DNA from: Flavobacteriaceae bacterium
GTDB taxonomy: Bacteria > Bacteroidota > Bacteroidia > Flavobacteriales > Flavobacteriaceae
DNA: 64,000 nt
NCBI GenBank assembly: GCA_947453195.1
Contig: CANGFO010000009.1
Span: 51,071-115,070, forward strand
Reading direction: 5' to 3'
The translations under genes were made by a program, and so were the position numbers. Shown here piece after piece: positions 17,693 to 26,889 of the stretch. The notes below the pieces were generated by a model. The model was not told the DNA's origin. It saw only the letters and a list, made by a program, of their open reading frames with translations, and made no database searches. Each line of letters begins with the position of its first letter. Within the stretch, counting starts at the first letter, position 1.

Positions 17693-18795
17693 GATTTGAC
17701 AAATATAGTATTATTCCACTTATTCATCACTTCGGACAAAGAATAATTTATGGCATTACGAGTTGCATTTGATGAAATAAATTCCATTTTTTCAGGATTT
17801 GAAACCGTTATATTCATGCAGTTTACAAAACTCTTTTCGTCATCAAATGGAATTAAAAACCCATCAAAGTCCTGTTGAATGCTATTTCGAGGTCCTGTTG
17901 GGCAATCATAAGAAAACACAACAACTCCAGCTTTTTGAGCTTCTAAAATGCACATAGGAAAACATTCTTGCTCAGAGGTAAGCAGTAACATCTTTGCTTC
18001 ATTTAATTCATTTAAAACTTGGGAAGTTTGTCCTTTAAAAAAAATGGAATTCTCTAAACCTTTTAATTTAACTAATTCTATCAAACTTTGAGCATAATCA
18101 GAATCGGTTGATCCAAAAATATTCAACTTCCAATCGGAATTAGTTTCAATGAATTTTTGCCAAATAGAAATCATTTTCTCCAATCTTTTCACTGGCGCAA
18201 ACCGAACCATTGCAACAGCAACATTAGGCCTTTTATTAAAATCTTGAAGTATAAAATTGGAAGATTCTTCTATTGGATTTGGAATTACAATCGCATTTTT
18301 CGATTTATAAAATTGTTTTTCTTCTTGGCTTAAAACAACCAAATAATCATACCTCGCCTCTATATAATTTACAATTTTAGAGAACAATGAATTGGAACTA
18401 TGAAAAAACTTAGTGAAATGAAATTCTTTAATAATCTTTGTTTTCCCTTTAATTAAAAATGGCAAAACATAAGTTATGGGAATATGAGAGGCAACAATAA
18501 TAAAATCGGGTTTTTCTCTAAAAATATACAATTGAATTTTAATGCAATTAAACATGAATTTTACTAAATTATTAAAACTAAAATAACTTTTAGCTCTATC
18601 GTAGTTTACAGCAAAATCTTCAAAGAAAACAGCTTCATTTAACGGATATATAATAGGTTTGTTATTTTGTTCGGTGCTTACAATAGTTACTGAATATCCA
18701 AAAACCGAAGACCAATAATTAGCTTTTATAGAAACTAGTTTTTCAATTCCACCATGTGAATGCAACTGATCTACAAGAATGACTACTTTTTTCAT
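17689..18795 (-). CDS. Glycosyltransferase family 4 (GT-B)
   Basis: This 368-residue protein begins MKKVVILVDQLHSHGGIEKLVSIKANYW, with the GGIEK loop of GT4 enzymes. The C-terminal half contains MVRFAPVKRLEKMI, NIFGSTDSDYA and an EX7E motif in SEQECFPMCILEAQKAGV. It overlaps both neighbours by 4 bases. It shares a start pattern (GGIEK or GGLERVLSIKASY) with the next upstream gene at 18,792, so the two may be old duplicates. It is probably one of the enzymes that build the repeat unit. Confidence 0.9.
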   Translation of the reverse strand: MKKVVILVDQLHSHGGIEKLVSIKANYWSSVFGYSVTIVSTEQNNKPIIYPLNEAVFFEDFAVNYDRAKSYFSFNNLVKFMFNCIKIQLYIFREKPDFIIVASHIPITYVLPFLIKGKTKIIKEFHFTKFFHSSNSLFSKIVNYIEARYDYLVVLSQEEKQFYKSKNAIVIPNPIEESSNFILQDFNKRPNVAVAMVRFAPVKRLEKMISIWQKFIETNSDWKLNIFGSTDSDYAQSLIELVKLKGLENSIFFKGQTSQVLNELNEAKMLLLTSEQECFPMCILEAQKAGVVVFSYDCPTGPRNSIQQDFDGFLIPFDDEKSFVNCMNITVSNPEKMEFISSNATRNAINYSLSEVMNKWNNTIFVKS

Positions 18796-19886
18796 ACCTC
18801 CATCGATTTAAAAAGTAAATTCCACTGTTCGCAAACTGTTTCTGGAAGGTAGCGTTTTACATTTTCTTTGGCTAATTTTCCCATTGCTTTTCGTTCAGAC
18901 TCCGATTCTATCAATTGTAGTAATGAATTAGCTAACTGAGTACAATCTCCATTCGGGACTAAAATTCCATCTTCACCATCGCTAATAATGTCACTTGGGC
19001 CATAAGGACAATCAAATGAAACACAAGGAACACCACAAGCCATTGCTTCTATTAATACCATTCCGAATCCTTCAAATCGAGAGGATAAAACAAAAATAGA
19101 ACTTTCCAACAAGTGCTTTTCAATATCTTTTACAGGTTCAAAAAACCGAACACTTTCACCAAGCTTTAGGGACTTGGATACGGATTCTAAATTTTGGTTA
19201 GCATCCCATTTTCCATATATTTCTAGAGTCCAATTGGGGTGAATAGCATGCACCTGCTTCCAGGCTTGCAATAATAAATCATACCCTTTTTGATAGCTTT
19301 GCTTCCCAATTGCAATTACTTTTTTATGTTCTAAACTTGAACTTTCATTAGGGTAAAATGACAAAGGATTTGGAATCACTTCCAAATTTTTCAAATTCCA
19401 TTCTTTAGTATTTCCTTCGGTCAACACTACAAAACGATTAAATTTTGTAGCCAAATTATTCATTAAAAACCATTTAAAATGCACGATCCTTCTTTGAAAC
19501 CAATTCATTTGCGATCGGAATTCAATGTTTTTTGAGACATGCCTTTCATAAACCATAGGACATGGTTTTCTTAACAAAATTGGAAGAAAAAACCCTTTTA
19601 AGCCATCATCACAAACTAAGATTGCGTGAGGATTTATTTTTTTTACTACCATTTTGAGTCCGGACTGATAAGCCAAAAAATAGTTTATAAAATTCCCTTT
19701 TACTGTAATATCATGAAAATGAATTTTAGGACTAAATTTATAAAATGGATTAATATCGCCCTTATTTAAAGTAAGTAGATGCACTTCATATCCAAGGACA
19801 TCAGCTAGATAACTTGCTTTTATGGACAGCACCCGCTCCAATCCGCCTGCACCATTAATCCCGTTTGTAATGTAAAGTAACTTCAT
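18792..19886 (-). CDS. Glycosyltransferase family 4 (GT-B)
   Basis: This 364-residue GT4 enzyme has GAGGLERVLSIKASYLADVLGYEVHLLTL at the N-terminus, AIGKQSYQKGYDLLLQAW at about 192-209, and EX7E in FEGFGMVLIEAMACGVP. It is the first gene after a 69-base gap that carries a -7 element (19,903-19,910), so an internal promoter may start here. It is followed by a 4-base overlap with the next GT4 gene. Donor and acceptor are unknown. Confidence 0.92.
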   Translation of the reverse strand: MKLLYITNGINGAGGLERVLSIKASYLADVLGYEVHLLTLNKGDINPFYKFSPKIHFHDITVKGNFINYFLAYQSGLKMVVKKINPHAILVCDDGLKGFFLPILLRKPCPMVYERHVSKNIEFRSQMNWFQRRIVHFKWFLMNNLATKFNRFVVLTEGNTKEWNLKNLEVIPNPLSFYPNESSSLEHKKVIAIGKQSYQKGYDLLLQAWKQVHAIHPNWTLEIYGKWDANQNLESVSKSLKLGESVRFFEPVKDIEKHLLESSIFVLSSRFEGFGMVLIEAMACGVPCVSFDCPYGPSDIISDGEDGILVPNGDCTQLANSLLQLIESESERKAMGKLAKENVKRYLPETVCEQWNLLFKSMEV

Positions 19887-19902
19887 AATAGTTTGTATAA
19901 TG

Positions 19903-19910
19903 CAAATTTA
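19903..19910 (-). promoter_or_regulatory. Promoter -7 element (TAAATTTG) within the glycosyltransferase run
   Basis: This exact TAnnTTTG match on the minus strand lies 17 bases before the ATG at 19886, in the gap after the glycosidase gene. It probably starts a sub-operon reaching to 12,883. Confidence 0.55.
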
Positions 19911-19955
19911 TACCTTTTAGGTTATTTAGGCATTAATAATAAAGACTAATTAGCT

Positions 19956-21140
19956 CTATTTTGTTTGTGCAAACAATGTTCGTAAACAAAAACCTTGAGT
20001 AAAGGGCAAGATTTCAAAGTGCTGCGAATAGGCACCAATACCTCTAGTATCCCCTTGCGAAAAATCGATAGCTCCCGTTCTACGAGTAACCGATTTTAAA
20101 TAATCTAAAGCTTTTTCTTTTGCAACTTGACACTCTTTTGAAAGTGATTCTATCTTGGAAGCATTCACCAAGAACCAGGCTAAAGAAGCTGTTGCTGAAG
20201 AATCGTGTTGCGAATGGGGTTCCATAACAATCCAATTCCAACTTCCATTTGAATTTTGAAAAGATAAAATTTGTTTTGCAAAAGCCGCAACCTTGTTTGT
20301 AAATTCTGCTTTATTTGGATGGGACTGAGGCAAGGCATTCCAGGAATCAATTAATCCTATGGCATACCAACCCATACCTCTACCCCAACCATGCAAACCA
20401 GCAGGTAATTGATTTTTAATGTCATACGTATGCGCAGGAATTAAAGTATTAGGGAACATTCCCTTTTTTTCAAATTCTCTAATTTGATTTAAACCTAAAT
20501 CTACCCATTTTTCATTTTCAAATTCAATTCCATATTTTACCAAGAAAGCCGAACACAACCCAATGGTATCGACATATCTAAAATTAGAAGTATGTTTTCT
20601 ATAGGCAATGGTTCCGTCTTCCCCAATCAAATCTGAAATCAAATCCAACAAAAACTTAAAGGCCGGTTGATACTTTTTGAAATCTACCCCCTCTAGATTC
20701 AACAATGCATACCCAAGCATGACTGCATCACTATTTAAAGGCTTTTTTTTCCAATTTCCATCAGATGTGAAATTAGATTTAATATACTTTTGAATTACTG
20801 CCTTTGATTTTTCATCTTGAGTCGCGTTAATATAGGCCGTAAGCCCTAATAACAAAGAGGCTTCCTGCCAACTTTGAACCGTAGCATTCTTATGCTTACC
20901 CAAAATACTTCTCCAAAAAAGCTCGGATTTTATTTCTGAGGTTTGAATTGATGGAGTATGTAACAACCATTTTTGACTCTTTTTCAAAACAGCAAGAGTC
21001 CAACTGCTTTGGTCTTTGTATTTTCCAAAAAAGATTCGACTTTGCCAAGTATAAAATGTAGGAATGCAATTAATTAAAGTAATAACAATAATTACAAATG
21101 CAAAAAACAATACTATATAATAAAGGAAATGTAATCCCAT
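19956..21140 (-). CDS. Membrane-anchored GH88/GH105-like unsaturated glycuronyl hydrolase
   Basis: This 394-residue protein has one N-terminal membrane helix (about 5-27) followed by an alpha/alpha-barrel like YteR and unsaturated glucuronyl hydrolases. Family-like signs are NSDAVMLGYALLN (136-148), FRYVDTIGLC with D191 as the probable catalytic acid, and WGRGMGWYAIGLIDSW (252-267). SSATASLAWFL lies near 314-324. These enzymes hydrate 4,5-unsaturated uronic acids left by polysaccharide lyases. It sits between two glycosyltransferase genes, 4 bases from the one upstream. The locus also encodes UDP-uronic acid synthesis, so it may trim the cell's own uronate-containing glycan. No signal cleavage site is evident, so it is probably anchored facing the periplasm. 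Confidence 0.8.
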   Translation of the reverse strand: MGLHFLYYIVLFFAFVIIVITLINCIPTFYTWQSRIFFGKYKDQSSWTLAVLKKSQKWLLHTPSIQTSEIKSELFWRSILGKHKNATVQSWQEASLLLGLTAYINATQDEKSKAVIQKYIKSNFTSDGNWKKKPLNSDAVMLGYALLNLEGVDFKKYQPAFKFLLDLISDLIGEDGTIAYRKHTSNFRYVDTIGLCSAFLVKYGIEFENEKWVDLGLNQIREFEKKGMFPNTLIPAHTYDIKNQLPAGLHGWGRGMGWYAIGLIDSWNALPQSHPNKAEFTNKVAAFAKQILSFQNSNGSWNWIVMEPHSQHDSSATASLAWFLVNASKIESLSKECQVAKEKALDYLKSVTRRTGAIDFSQGDTRGIGAYSQHFEILPFTQGFCLRTLFAQTK

Positions 21141-21144
21141 AATT

Positions 21145-22326
21145 TTATAAAAAAAGTTGAGTTAATATGTCACTATTCGTTTTATTTCCTGTCATTTCTT
21201 GAGCTAAATTCGCTTGCAATTGCTTTTGCAAATTTACATTTGACAACATAGTAGCAATTCCATTTGCAATCGATTCTGGATTTATTTCTACAACATAACC
21301 ATTTTGCAAATGATTAATTTGATCGGAAACCGAATTATAATTGGTTACTACAATAGGTTTATTTAAAATTTTAGCCTCTTCAATTGCTATGGATTTTCCT
21401 TCAAAACGTGAAGGTTGCACATATACCGTACAAGCCTTAATATAAGGATAAGGATTTTCTTTCAAACCCAAAAATTTGATATTTTGCTCTAAATTATTTT
21501 CTTTTACTTGGCGTTCTAAACTATCTCTTTCAGAACCTTCACCAACAAAATACCACACAAAATCTACGTTTGCTTCTGCTAATAGTGCGGCTGCTTCAAT
21601 TGCCAGATCGATACCTTTTTGAGGTTGCAAACGAGCAATAGTAAGCAAAATTGGAGAATGAGTTTCTAACGATATAACCTCATCAGCCATTTTATTTATT
21701 AATCCGCTTGAAACGGTATTCGGAATTTCAACAAATTTATTAAGCAAATTTGGAAAACTTTGCTGCAACGAAACCAAACATTGTTTGGAAATAGTTGCCA
21801 CAAAATTAAATTTTCCAAAATAAGGATAATCCAAAGAAGCAGCTAACCGAAGTTGTTGGTAATCATTATGAACAAACCCTATTTTGGTAGTTGCCATCAC
21901 CTTTTCTATCACATAATTATTGGGGAAATTTTCCATATAACCGATAGCAACATCATATTTTTTTTGATTTTTTTTCAAAACGGAGCTCAATAATTTCCAG
22001 CTTTTTTGGGTTCGAATGGATGGATTTTTTTCGGATACTGCCAAATAAGCAACTCCAATTCGCAAAAAAAACAAATCGAAACGTAAATTAAGCAAAGCTG
22101 AAAACAAGGTGCTTATAAAACTTCCTTCAAGGTATCTAAATTCTTCAGATTCTTCTACTACATTGACCTCATTAGGAACTTTAGATAAAAACAATCCCTC
22201 TTTTTGAAAAAGGAATAAATCGACTTCGTATTTTGAATAATCAAATTCTTGCAACAAGGAAACAAGTGCATTTTCTGCACCTCCACATCGTAAATTATTC
22301 ATCACAAAAAGTACTTTTTTCTTCAT
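21145..22326 (-). CDS. Glycosyltransferase family 4 (GT-B), tandem paralogue 1
   Basis: This 393-residue protein opens MKKKVLFVMNNLRCGGAENAL. Its C-terminal domain has TIARLQPQKGIDLAIEAAALL and FVGEGSERDSLERQ. Its EX7E motif is FEGKSIAIEEAKILNKP, and VVTNYNSVSDQI follows. It is clearly related along its length to the gene directly upstream (22,332) and more distantly to the one at 27,630. A tandem duplication followed by divergence is likely, and each copy may add a similar sugar at a different place. The spacing to the upstream copy is 5 bases. Confidence 0.92.
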   Translation of the reverse strand: MKKKVLFVMNNLRCGGAENALVSLLQEFDYSKYEVDLFLFQKEGLFLSKVPNEVNVVEESEEFRYLEGSFISTLFSALLNLRFDLFFLRIGVAYLAVSEKNPSIRTQKSWKLLSSVLKKNQKKYDVAIGYMENFPNNYVIEKVMATTKIGFVHNDYQQLRLAASLDYPYFGKFNFVATISKQCLVSLQQSFPNLLNKFVEIPNTVSSGLINKMADEVISLETHSPILLTIARLQPQKGIDLAIEAAALLAEANVDFVWYFVGEGSERDSLERQVKENNLEQNIKFLGLKENPYPYIKACTVYVQPSRFEGKSIAIEEAKILNKPIVVTNYNSVSDQINHLQNGYVVEINPESIANGIATMLSNVNLQKQLQANLAQEMTGNKTNSDILTQLFL

Positions 22327-22331
22327 GATGA

Positions 22332-23528
22332 TTAATTTACCTCAGATTCTATAAATTTATAAAAGGCCTTCATAGTTTCCTTGGCATCATAAATTTCATT
22401 AGAAAGATTTTTAGAAAGAGTATTTCGCAATTCCTGGTTTTGAAGTAAATTTTCAATTCCTTTTGCAATGCTTTCCGGATTCATTTCTACAATTATTCCT
22501 GTTCTACCATTTTCTATCTGATCGGAAACCGTAGAAAAATTCGTAGCAATTATGGGCTTGTACATCAATTTGGCTTCGTCTAAAACCAAAGATTTTCCTT
22601 CATATCTTGAGGTTTGCAGCACAATATCGGCTTTCAAAATATAAGGATAGGGATTCTCTTTCATACCCAACAAAATGACCTTGTCTTTAAGTTTATGTTG
22701 AGTTATTTGTTGTTCTAGCTTTTGCTTTTCGGGGCCATCCCCAATAATGTACCACACAAAATCGGCGTTGTTTTTTACTAACAAAGCTGCAGCCTCAATA
22801 GCCATATCAAAACCTTTTATTTCATACAAGCGTCCAACAGAAACCAACATGGGTTTGCACAAAATAAGTTTGATTGGTTCCTTGGCCAATTCATGAATTA
22901 ATGCTGTTGGAACAATGTTTGGAATCAGATGCAACTTATCTTTAAGAGTTGGGAAGCAGGTTTTTAATGATGCAACACATTCTGAAGAAACAGAAGCTAT
23001 TCCGTTCATTTTTTTAAAATACTGTAAATCAAATGCAGTGTCTAAATTTAGTTTTGCATAATCACTGTGAATGAAACCCACTTTTCTTTTGGCTGAGACA
23101 AACTCAGATATATAATAAAAAGATGACTTTTCGAGAAACGCTATAGCCACATCGTATTCTGATTTCAATTTAGAATGAAAAAGTCGGGTAAATTTCCATG
23201 CGTATTGTTCGGCTTTGCCCATATCTTTGACCGAAGCCAATGTAATTCGGCACAAAATTCGAGCAATAACTAAATCTAATCTGCCTCTTAAAAGAAAATA
23301 TAATTCGGGAAATTTGGTAGTCCGTTCAAAAACTTGGTATTTCTTTTCAAGCTTTAATAGCTTAACCTGGGAAGGAATTTGCTTTAATAACATACCTTCA
23401 CCTGCTCTTATAAGTAATAAATCTACTGCGTATTTTTGATAATCTATTTCATTTAATAGATTAACCAAACTTTTTTCGGCTCCGCCAATATTTAAATTGG
23501 GAATAACAAACAGTAGCTTTTTCTTCAT
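22332..23528 (-). CDS. Glycosyltransferase family 4 (GT-B), tandem paralogue 2
   Basis: This 398-residue protein starts MKKKLLFVIPNLNIGGAEKSL. Matching blocks with the neighbour at 21,145 include VGRLYEIKGFDMAIEAAALL, NADFVWYIIGDGPEKQKLEQQ, GMKENPYPYI and YEGKSLVLDEAKLMYKPIIATNF (EX7E). A 59-base gap separates it from the pyruvyltransferase-family gene upstream. No convincing -7 element lies in that gap, so it is probably cotranscribed. Substrate is unknown. Confidence 0.92.
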   Translation of the reverse strand: MKKKLLFVIPNLNIGGAEKSLVNLLNEIDYQKYAVDLLLIRAGEGMLLKQIPSQVKLLKLEKKYQVFERTTKFPELYFLLRGRLDLVIARILCRITLASVKDMGKAEQYAWKFTRLFHSKLKSEYDVAIAFLEKSSFYYISEFVSAKRKVGFIHSDYAKLNLDTAFDLQYFKKMNGIASVSSECVASLKTCFPTLKDKLHLIPNIVPTALIHELAKEPIKLILCKPMLVSVGRLYEIKGFDMAIEAAALLVKNNADFVWYIIGDGPEKQKLEQQITQHKLKDKVILLGMKENPYPYILKADIVLQTSRYEGKSLVLDEAKLMYKPIIATNFSTVSDQIENGRTGIIVEMNPESIAKGIENLLQNQELRNTLSKNLSNEIYDAKETMKAFYKFIESEVN

Positions 23529-23587
23529 TTATTTTACAAAACACGAATTTATTAAAAAAAAATGAAGCAACCCAAGCTTTCCTACTA

Positions 23588-24739
23588 TTATAAATCGTTT
23601 AGATAGGTGACTGCTTTACGGGAAAGCTTTTGAATTTCGGGAATTTTATTTGTTAAATGCGCTTTAATTTCGGATTCTTGGGCAAGCATTTCTTCCCATT
23701 TTGAGATAAGCAAATTGGAGTCAGAAAGCTCTTTAATATCAAGTACTAATTTTTCTTCACCAAAAATATCCATTGCAATTCCCTTAGATTTTACGCTATA
23801 CCCTAAAACCATGGTAGGAACCAAACAAGAATAGGCAGCTATGGTAGCATGGGTTCGGGCACCAATAAAAAACTGCATTTTAGAAATATAGCCTTTGTAG
23901 TGTGTTGCATTCAAATCATTTGGCAATAACACTACCCTATCAGAATTAATCTCATTTTCCAACTCTTGCAAAATCTTATAATCGTCATTTCCATCAATAA
24001 TCACATGCGGAAGTAACGCGATAGTGTACTTGGTGGTATCTAAAATATAGTGAATTAATTGCAAAATTGCTGCTTTTGAATCGGGATTTTTTGCAAAAAC
24101 CAACGGACTGTAATTGATCCCAATGGTGTTTCCTTCTTGCCAGCCAGAAGGCAAATCAAGAAGTTTTTTTTCTAATAAAAAAGCTCCATCAGCAATTAAT
24201 TGTACCTGATTTAACCCATTGTTTTTTAATATTTCAAAAGTCAAACTTTCGCGAGCCAATATCAAATCAAAGGATTCTAGATCTTGAAGTTTTCTTTTGG
24301 AAAGATCTTCCTGACCTATAGATGCACCCCAAAGCACTAATTTCTTGCCCGCATTTTTTATCAAACGATCCATTTCATACAACCAAGGTTGTTCACCATA
24401 GCAATAATTATCTCCACCCACCGATAAAAACAAATCGTGATTTGGAATCAAATCGATCAACTTTCGGTGCTTGGCTCTTAAAAATGGAATTTCGTTTTTG
24501 AAAAATTTATATTGTAGCGCGGCAACAAACCCGGCTAATGAATATTTAGATACATTCCCGTCGCTGGCATCATAAATCAAATCTATATTTGGAATACCCT
24601 GATCTGAAATTGGATCAAAAGAGGCAAGATTTACAATTGCATCCGGATTGGTTTCTTTAATTAAATCTACAGCAGTTCTAACGATTGCTTCACAGCCCCT
24701 GTTTTTACTACCACCATGAAAAAATAATAGAATTTTCAT
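23588..24739 (-). CDS. Polysaccharide pyruvyltransferase-family protein (copy 1)
   Basis: This 383-residue protein starts MKILLFFHGGSKNRGCEAIV, the N-terminal pattern of the pyruvyltransferase family (CsaB, WcaK, AmsJ). The family hallmarks LSVGGDNYCYGEQ near 115-127 and RTHATIAAYSCLVPTMVLGYSVKSKGIA near 290-318 are present. Its start codon overlaps the stop of the GT2 gene upstream by one base (TAATG). Known members add ketal-linked pyruvate from phosphoenolpyruvate to a sugar, giving negative charge. Some members of the wider family may act as glycosyltransferases, so the reaction is inferred. Confidence 0.87.
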   Translation of the reverse strand: MKILLFFHGGSKNRGCEAIVRTAVDLIKETNPDAIVNLASFDPISDQGIPNIDLIYDASDGNVSKYSLAGFVAALQYKFFKNEIPFLRAKHRKLIDLIPNHDLFLSVGGDNYCYGEQPWLYEMDRLIKNAGKKLVLWGASIGQEDLSKRKLQDLESFDLILARESLTFEILKNNGLNQVQLIADGAFLLEKKLLDLPSGWQEGNTIGINYSPLVFAKNPDSKAAILQLIHYILDTTKYTIALLPHVIIDGNDDYKILQELENEINSDRVVLLPNDLNATHYKGYISKMQFFIGARTHATIAAYSCLVPTMVLGYSVKSKGIAMDIFGEEKLVLDIKELSDSNLLISKWEEMLAQESEIKAHLTNKIPEIQKLSRKAVTYLNDL

Positions 24740-25764
24740 TAATTTACTTTAGGATTTCTAAAATCACTGTACTTAATGGCAAGTGATAGTAACCAAACCG
24801 ATTTAATTTTGATGCAAAATAATAGAAATTTTTGGTAATTCCCTTTTCCATTACAAATTTCATCCCAATACACAGAAAGTGAACTTTGAACAACTGGATT
24901 AGAAATCATATTTTTAAGATAATGCTTCTTATTTGAAATTTCTGAATGGTAGTAAATAAAAGTCAACGAAAGAACTGTATTTAGTAATTGAATGGACTTT
25001 AGTTCACTTAATTTGTTCTCAGAAATTATTATTCCGTAAGCAGCATTATAATCAAAATTAAAATGCTCTAACGCCAATTTAAAATAATCTTTTTCATTTG
25101 AATTTCGCACTGCACTTCCCGAAACTTCTCGATAATAATATCCTGCATAATCGATGCAAATCAAACTATTTGCATGATGAAGCGCTTGAATTACAAACAA
25201 TCCATCTTCGCCATTTGGAATGTCATCAGGAAAAACAATAGCATTTGATTTTATTAAAGAGGTTAAAAACAATTTGGTGCAAACCGGATTAAAGCTATTA
25301 TCTTGAATTACAAATGGAATAACTTCCTCTTGAATAAATTCTTTTGAAAGTTTTTTATTTATAGGAAAATTTGAAGGTTGGATTATTTTATTGTCTAGAA
25401 ACAGCGTGTAATATGAGGAAGCAACTATTTCGGCTCCCGTAGTGATTGCTTGTTCATATAAACTTTTCACAAAATCTAGGTCCAAAACATCATCGGCATC
25501 AACAAAAGTAAGATAAGTACCTTTAGCAACAGAAACGGCACTATTTCGGGCGCGACTCACTCCGTTATTTTCTTGATTAATTAGTATAATTCGGGAATCT
25601 AACTTTTGGAATTCCTCCAAAATAGTTAAAGATCCATCGGTAGATCCATCGTTTACCAAAATAAATTCACAATCGGCAAATGATTGATTTACTAATGAAT
25701 TGATGCATTCTCTAAGATAAGGTGCTTTATTAAATACTGGAATTACTAGAGAAACTGACGGCAT
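24739..25764 (-). CDS. Glycosyltransferase family 2 (GT-A)
   Basis: This 341-residue protein has the GT2 signature VIPVFNKAPYLREC, NDGSTDGS, and the metal-binding FVDADDVLD at about 90-98. GEDGLFV near 180 is a usual catalytic-loop position for this subgroup. The C-terminal 100 residues are less conserved and may carry acceptor recognition. It lies between the ATP-grasp gene (2-base gap) and the pyruvyltransferase-family gene (1-base overlap). Confidence 0.92.
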   Translation of the reverse strand: MPSVSLVIPVFNKAPYLRECINSLVNQSFADCEFILVNDGSTDGSLTILEEFQKLDSRIILINQENNGVSRARNSAVSVAKGTYLTFVDADDVLDLDFVKSLYEQAITTGAEIVASSYYTLFLDNKIIQPSNFPINKKLSKEFIQEEVIPFVIQDNSFNPVCTKLFLTSLIKSNAIVFPDDIPNGEDGLFVIQALHHANSLICIDYAGYYYREVSGSAVRNSNEKDYFKLALEHFNFDYNAAYGIIISENKLSELKSIQLLNTVLSLTFIYYHSEISNKKHYLKNMISNPVVQSSLSVYWDEICNGKGNYQKFLLFCIKIKSVWLLSLAIKYSDFRNPKVN

Positions 25765-25766
25765 AA

Positions 25767-26750
25767 TTAAGCCCCTAAAAAATTAGGAATTAAGACTTCA
25801 CCATCGTAACGAAGCATCAATAAATTCTTCTTCCAATTATGAAACTCCGGAATTTCAATATCACCAACAAGGTATTCCTGAATAATCCATTTTGGATAAT
25901 TAGCTCCAGCTAAATATGAAAGTGGGAATCCTCCTCCAAATCGCGGGTTTACTTCGATTCCGTATATTTTATTTGTAGAATGATTCACAAAAATTTGAAG
26001 TGTAATACACCCTCTTAATCCTTTGATATCTTTAAAAATATCCCAGATTATGGAATTAAAAAAGGCATCTTTGGTGATTCCTTTTTTCACTTCTCCTTGA
26101 CGCACTTCAAGACGTTGTCTTGGAACCAACGACTTTAATTTAGAATTTATATCAAAATACATATCAATAGTAAACTCGGTATGTTTATCGTGATCTAGAT
26201 ATTCAAAAAACAATAATTTTTCATTTCTAAAATGATAGTGGTGCAATTCATCATGCAATCTGATAATAAAATTATCTATGCTGCTACTTCCGTCAATAGG
26301 TTTTATATAGAGGGGTAGTTCATAATCGGTTTTTGAAAACAATTTGGCAACAGCTATGTTTTTGCTTTCAAAAAAAAGGTTAGTTAACTTTTTATCGTTA
26401 AATTGTTTTACTAAGGGAGGATCCGAAACCAAAATGGAAATATTATGTTCATTGAATTTTTCAACATTTTGAGACATCTTTAACAAACAGGTATCAATCG
26501 TAGGAATGATTAAACCAACATTGTTTGCTATTGCTATTTTTAAAAGCTCAGGTATGTATTTATCATCTAATACCAGAGGCACTTTAAAATAACCATCGGA
26601 AACTCTGCAAGCAGGAGCAAATTCGGGATTAAGGTCGGCCGTTAAGACTTTTGCATCCGGAAACAAGAGCTGGAGTTCGGTTTTAAATATATTAACCAAC
26701 GAAACTCTAGTTCCTGCCGAGGTAATTAAAATGTTTTTATTTTGGGACAT
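25767..26750 (-). CDS. ATP-grasp ligase, CarB/PylC-like
   Basis: This 327-residue protein starts MSQNKNILITSAGTRVSLV, a pre-ATP-grasp fold like that in carbamoyl-phosphate synthase and PylC. PVHL-like segments follow (VGLIIPTIDTCLLKMSQ), then the ATP-binding core with LYIKPIDGSSSIDNFI near 157-172 and GIEVNPRFGGGFPLSYLAG near 267-285. ATP-grasp enzymes join a carboxylate to an amine or similar group through an acyl-phosphate. In polysaccharide loci they may add amino acids to uronic acids. That role is only an inference here. I take the ATG at 26750; the GTG at 26756 is less likely. It is the first gene of the run down to 12,883. Confidence 0.82.
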   Translation of the reverse strand: MSQNKNILITSAGTRVSLVNIFKTELQLLFPDAKVLTADLNPEFAPACRVSDGYFKVPLVLDDKYIPELLKIAIANNVGLIIPTIDTCLLKMSQNVEKFNEHNISILVSDPPLVKQFNDKKLTNLFFESKNIAVAKLFSKTDYELPLYIKPIDGSSSIDNFIIRLHDELHHYHFRNEKLLFFEYLDHDKHTEFTIDMYFDINSKLKSLVPRQRLEVRQGEVKKGITKDAFFNSIIWDIFKDIKGLRGCITLQIFVNHSTNKIYGIEVNPRFGGGFPLSYLAGANYPKWIIQEYLVGDIEIPEFHNWKKNLLMLRYDGEVLIPNFLGA

Positions 26751-26766
26751 ATACACTAATAAAGTA

Positions 26767-26774
26767 CAAATTTA
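26767..26774 (-). promoter_or_regulatory. Promoter -7 element (TAAATTTG) for the ATP-grasp gene and operon
   Basis: This exact TAnnTTTG match on the minus strand lies 17 bases before the ATG at 26750. It is probably the main promoter of the 26.7-12.9 kb operon. Confidence 0.55.
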
Positions 26775-26858
26775 AGAAATAAATAGGTTTTTTAAGACGT
26801 AATTACCAAAAATAAGCTTGAAAACAGAAAACATTCATCCAACACCAACAATTTTAAC

Positions 26859-26866
26859 TATTTTTG
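26859..26866 (+). promoter_or_regulatory. Promoter -7 element (TATTTTTG) for the SGNH hydrolase gene
   Basis: This exact TAnnTTTG match on the plus strand lies 24 bases before the ATG at 26890. It is inside the stretch that would be coding if the TTG at 26818 were used. Confidence 0.5.
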
Positions 26867-26889
26867 ATATTTATTATTTTATCACACTT

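Noticed and set aside
26818..26889. TTG start for the SGNH hydrolase
   Set aside because: The extra 24 residues contain a promoter-like element and no family match, and an ATG follows at 26890.
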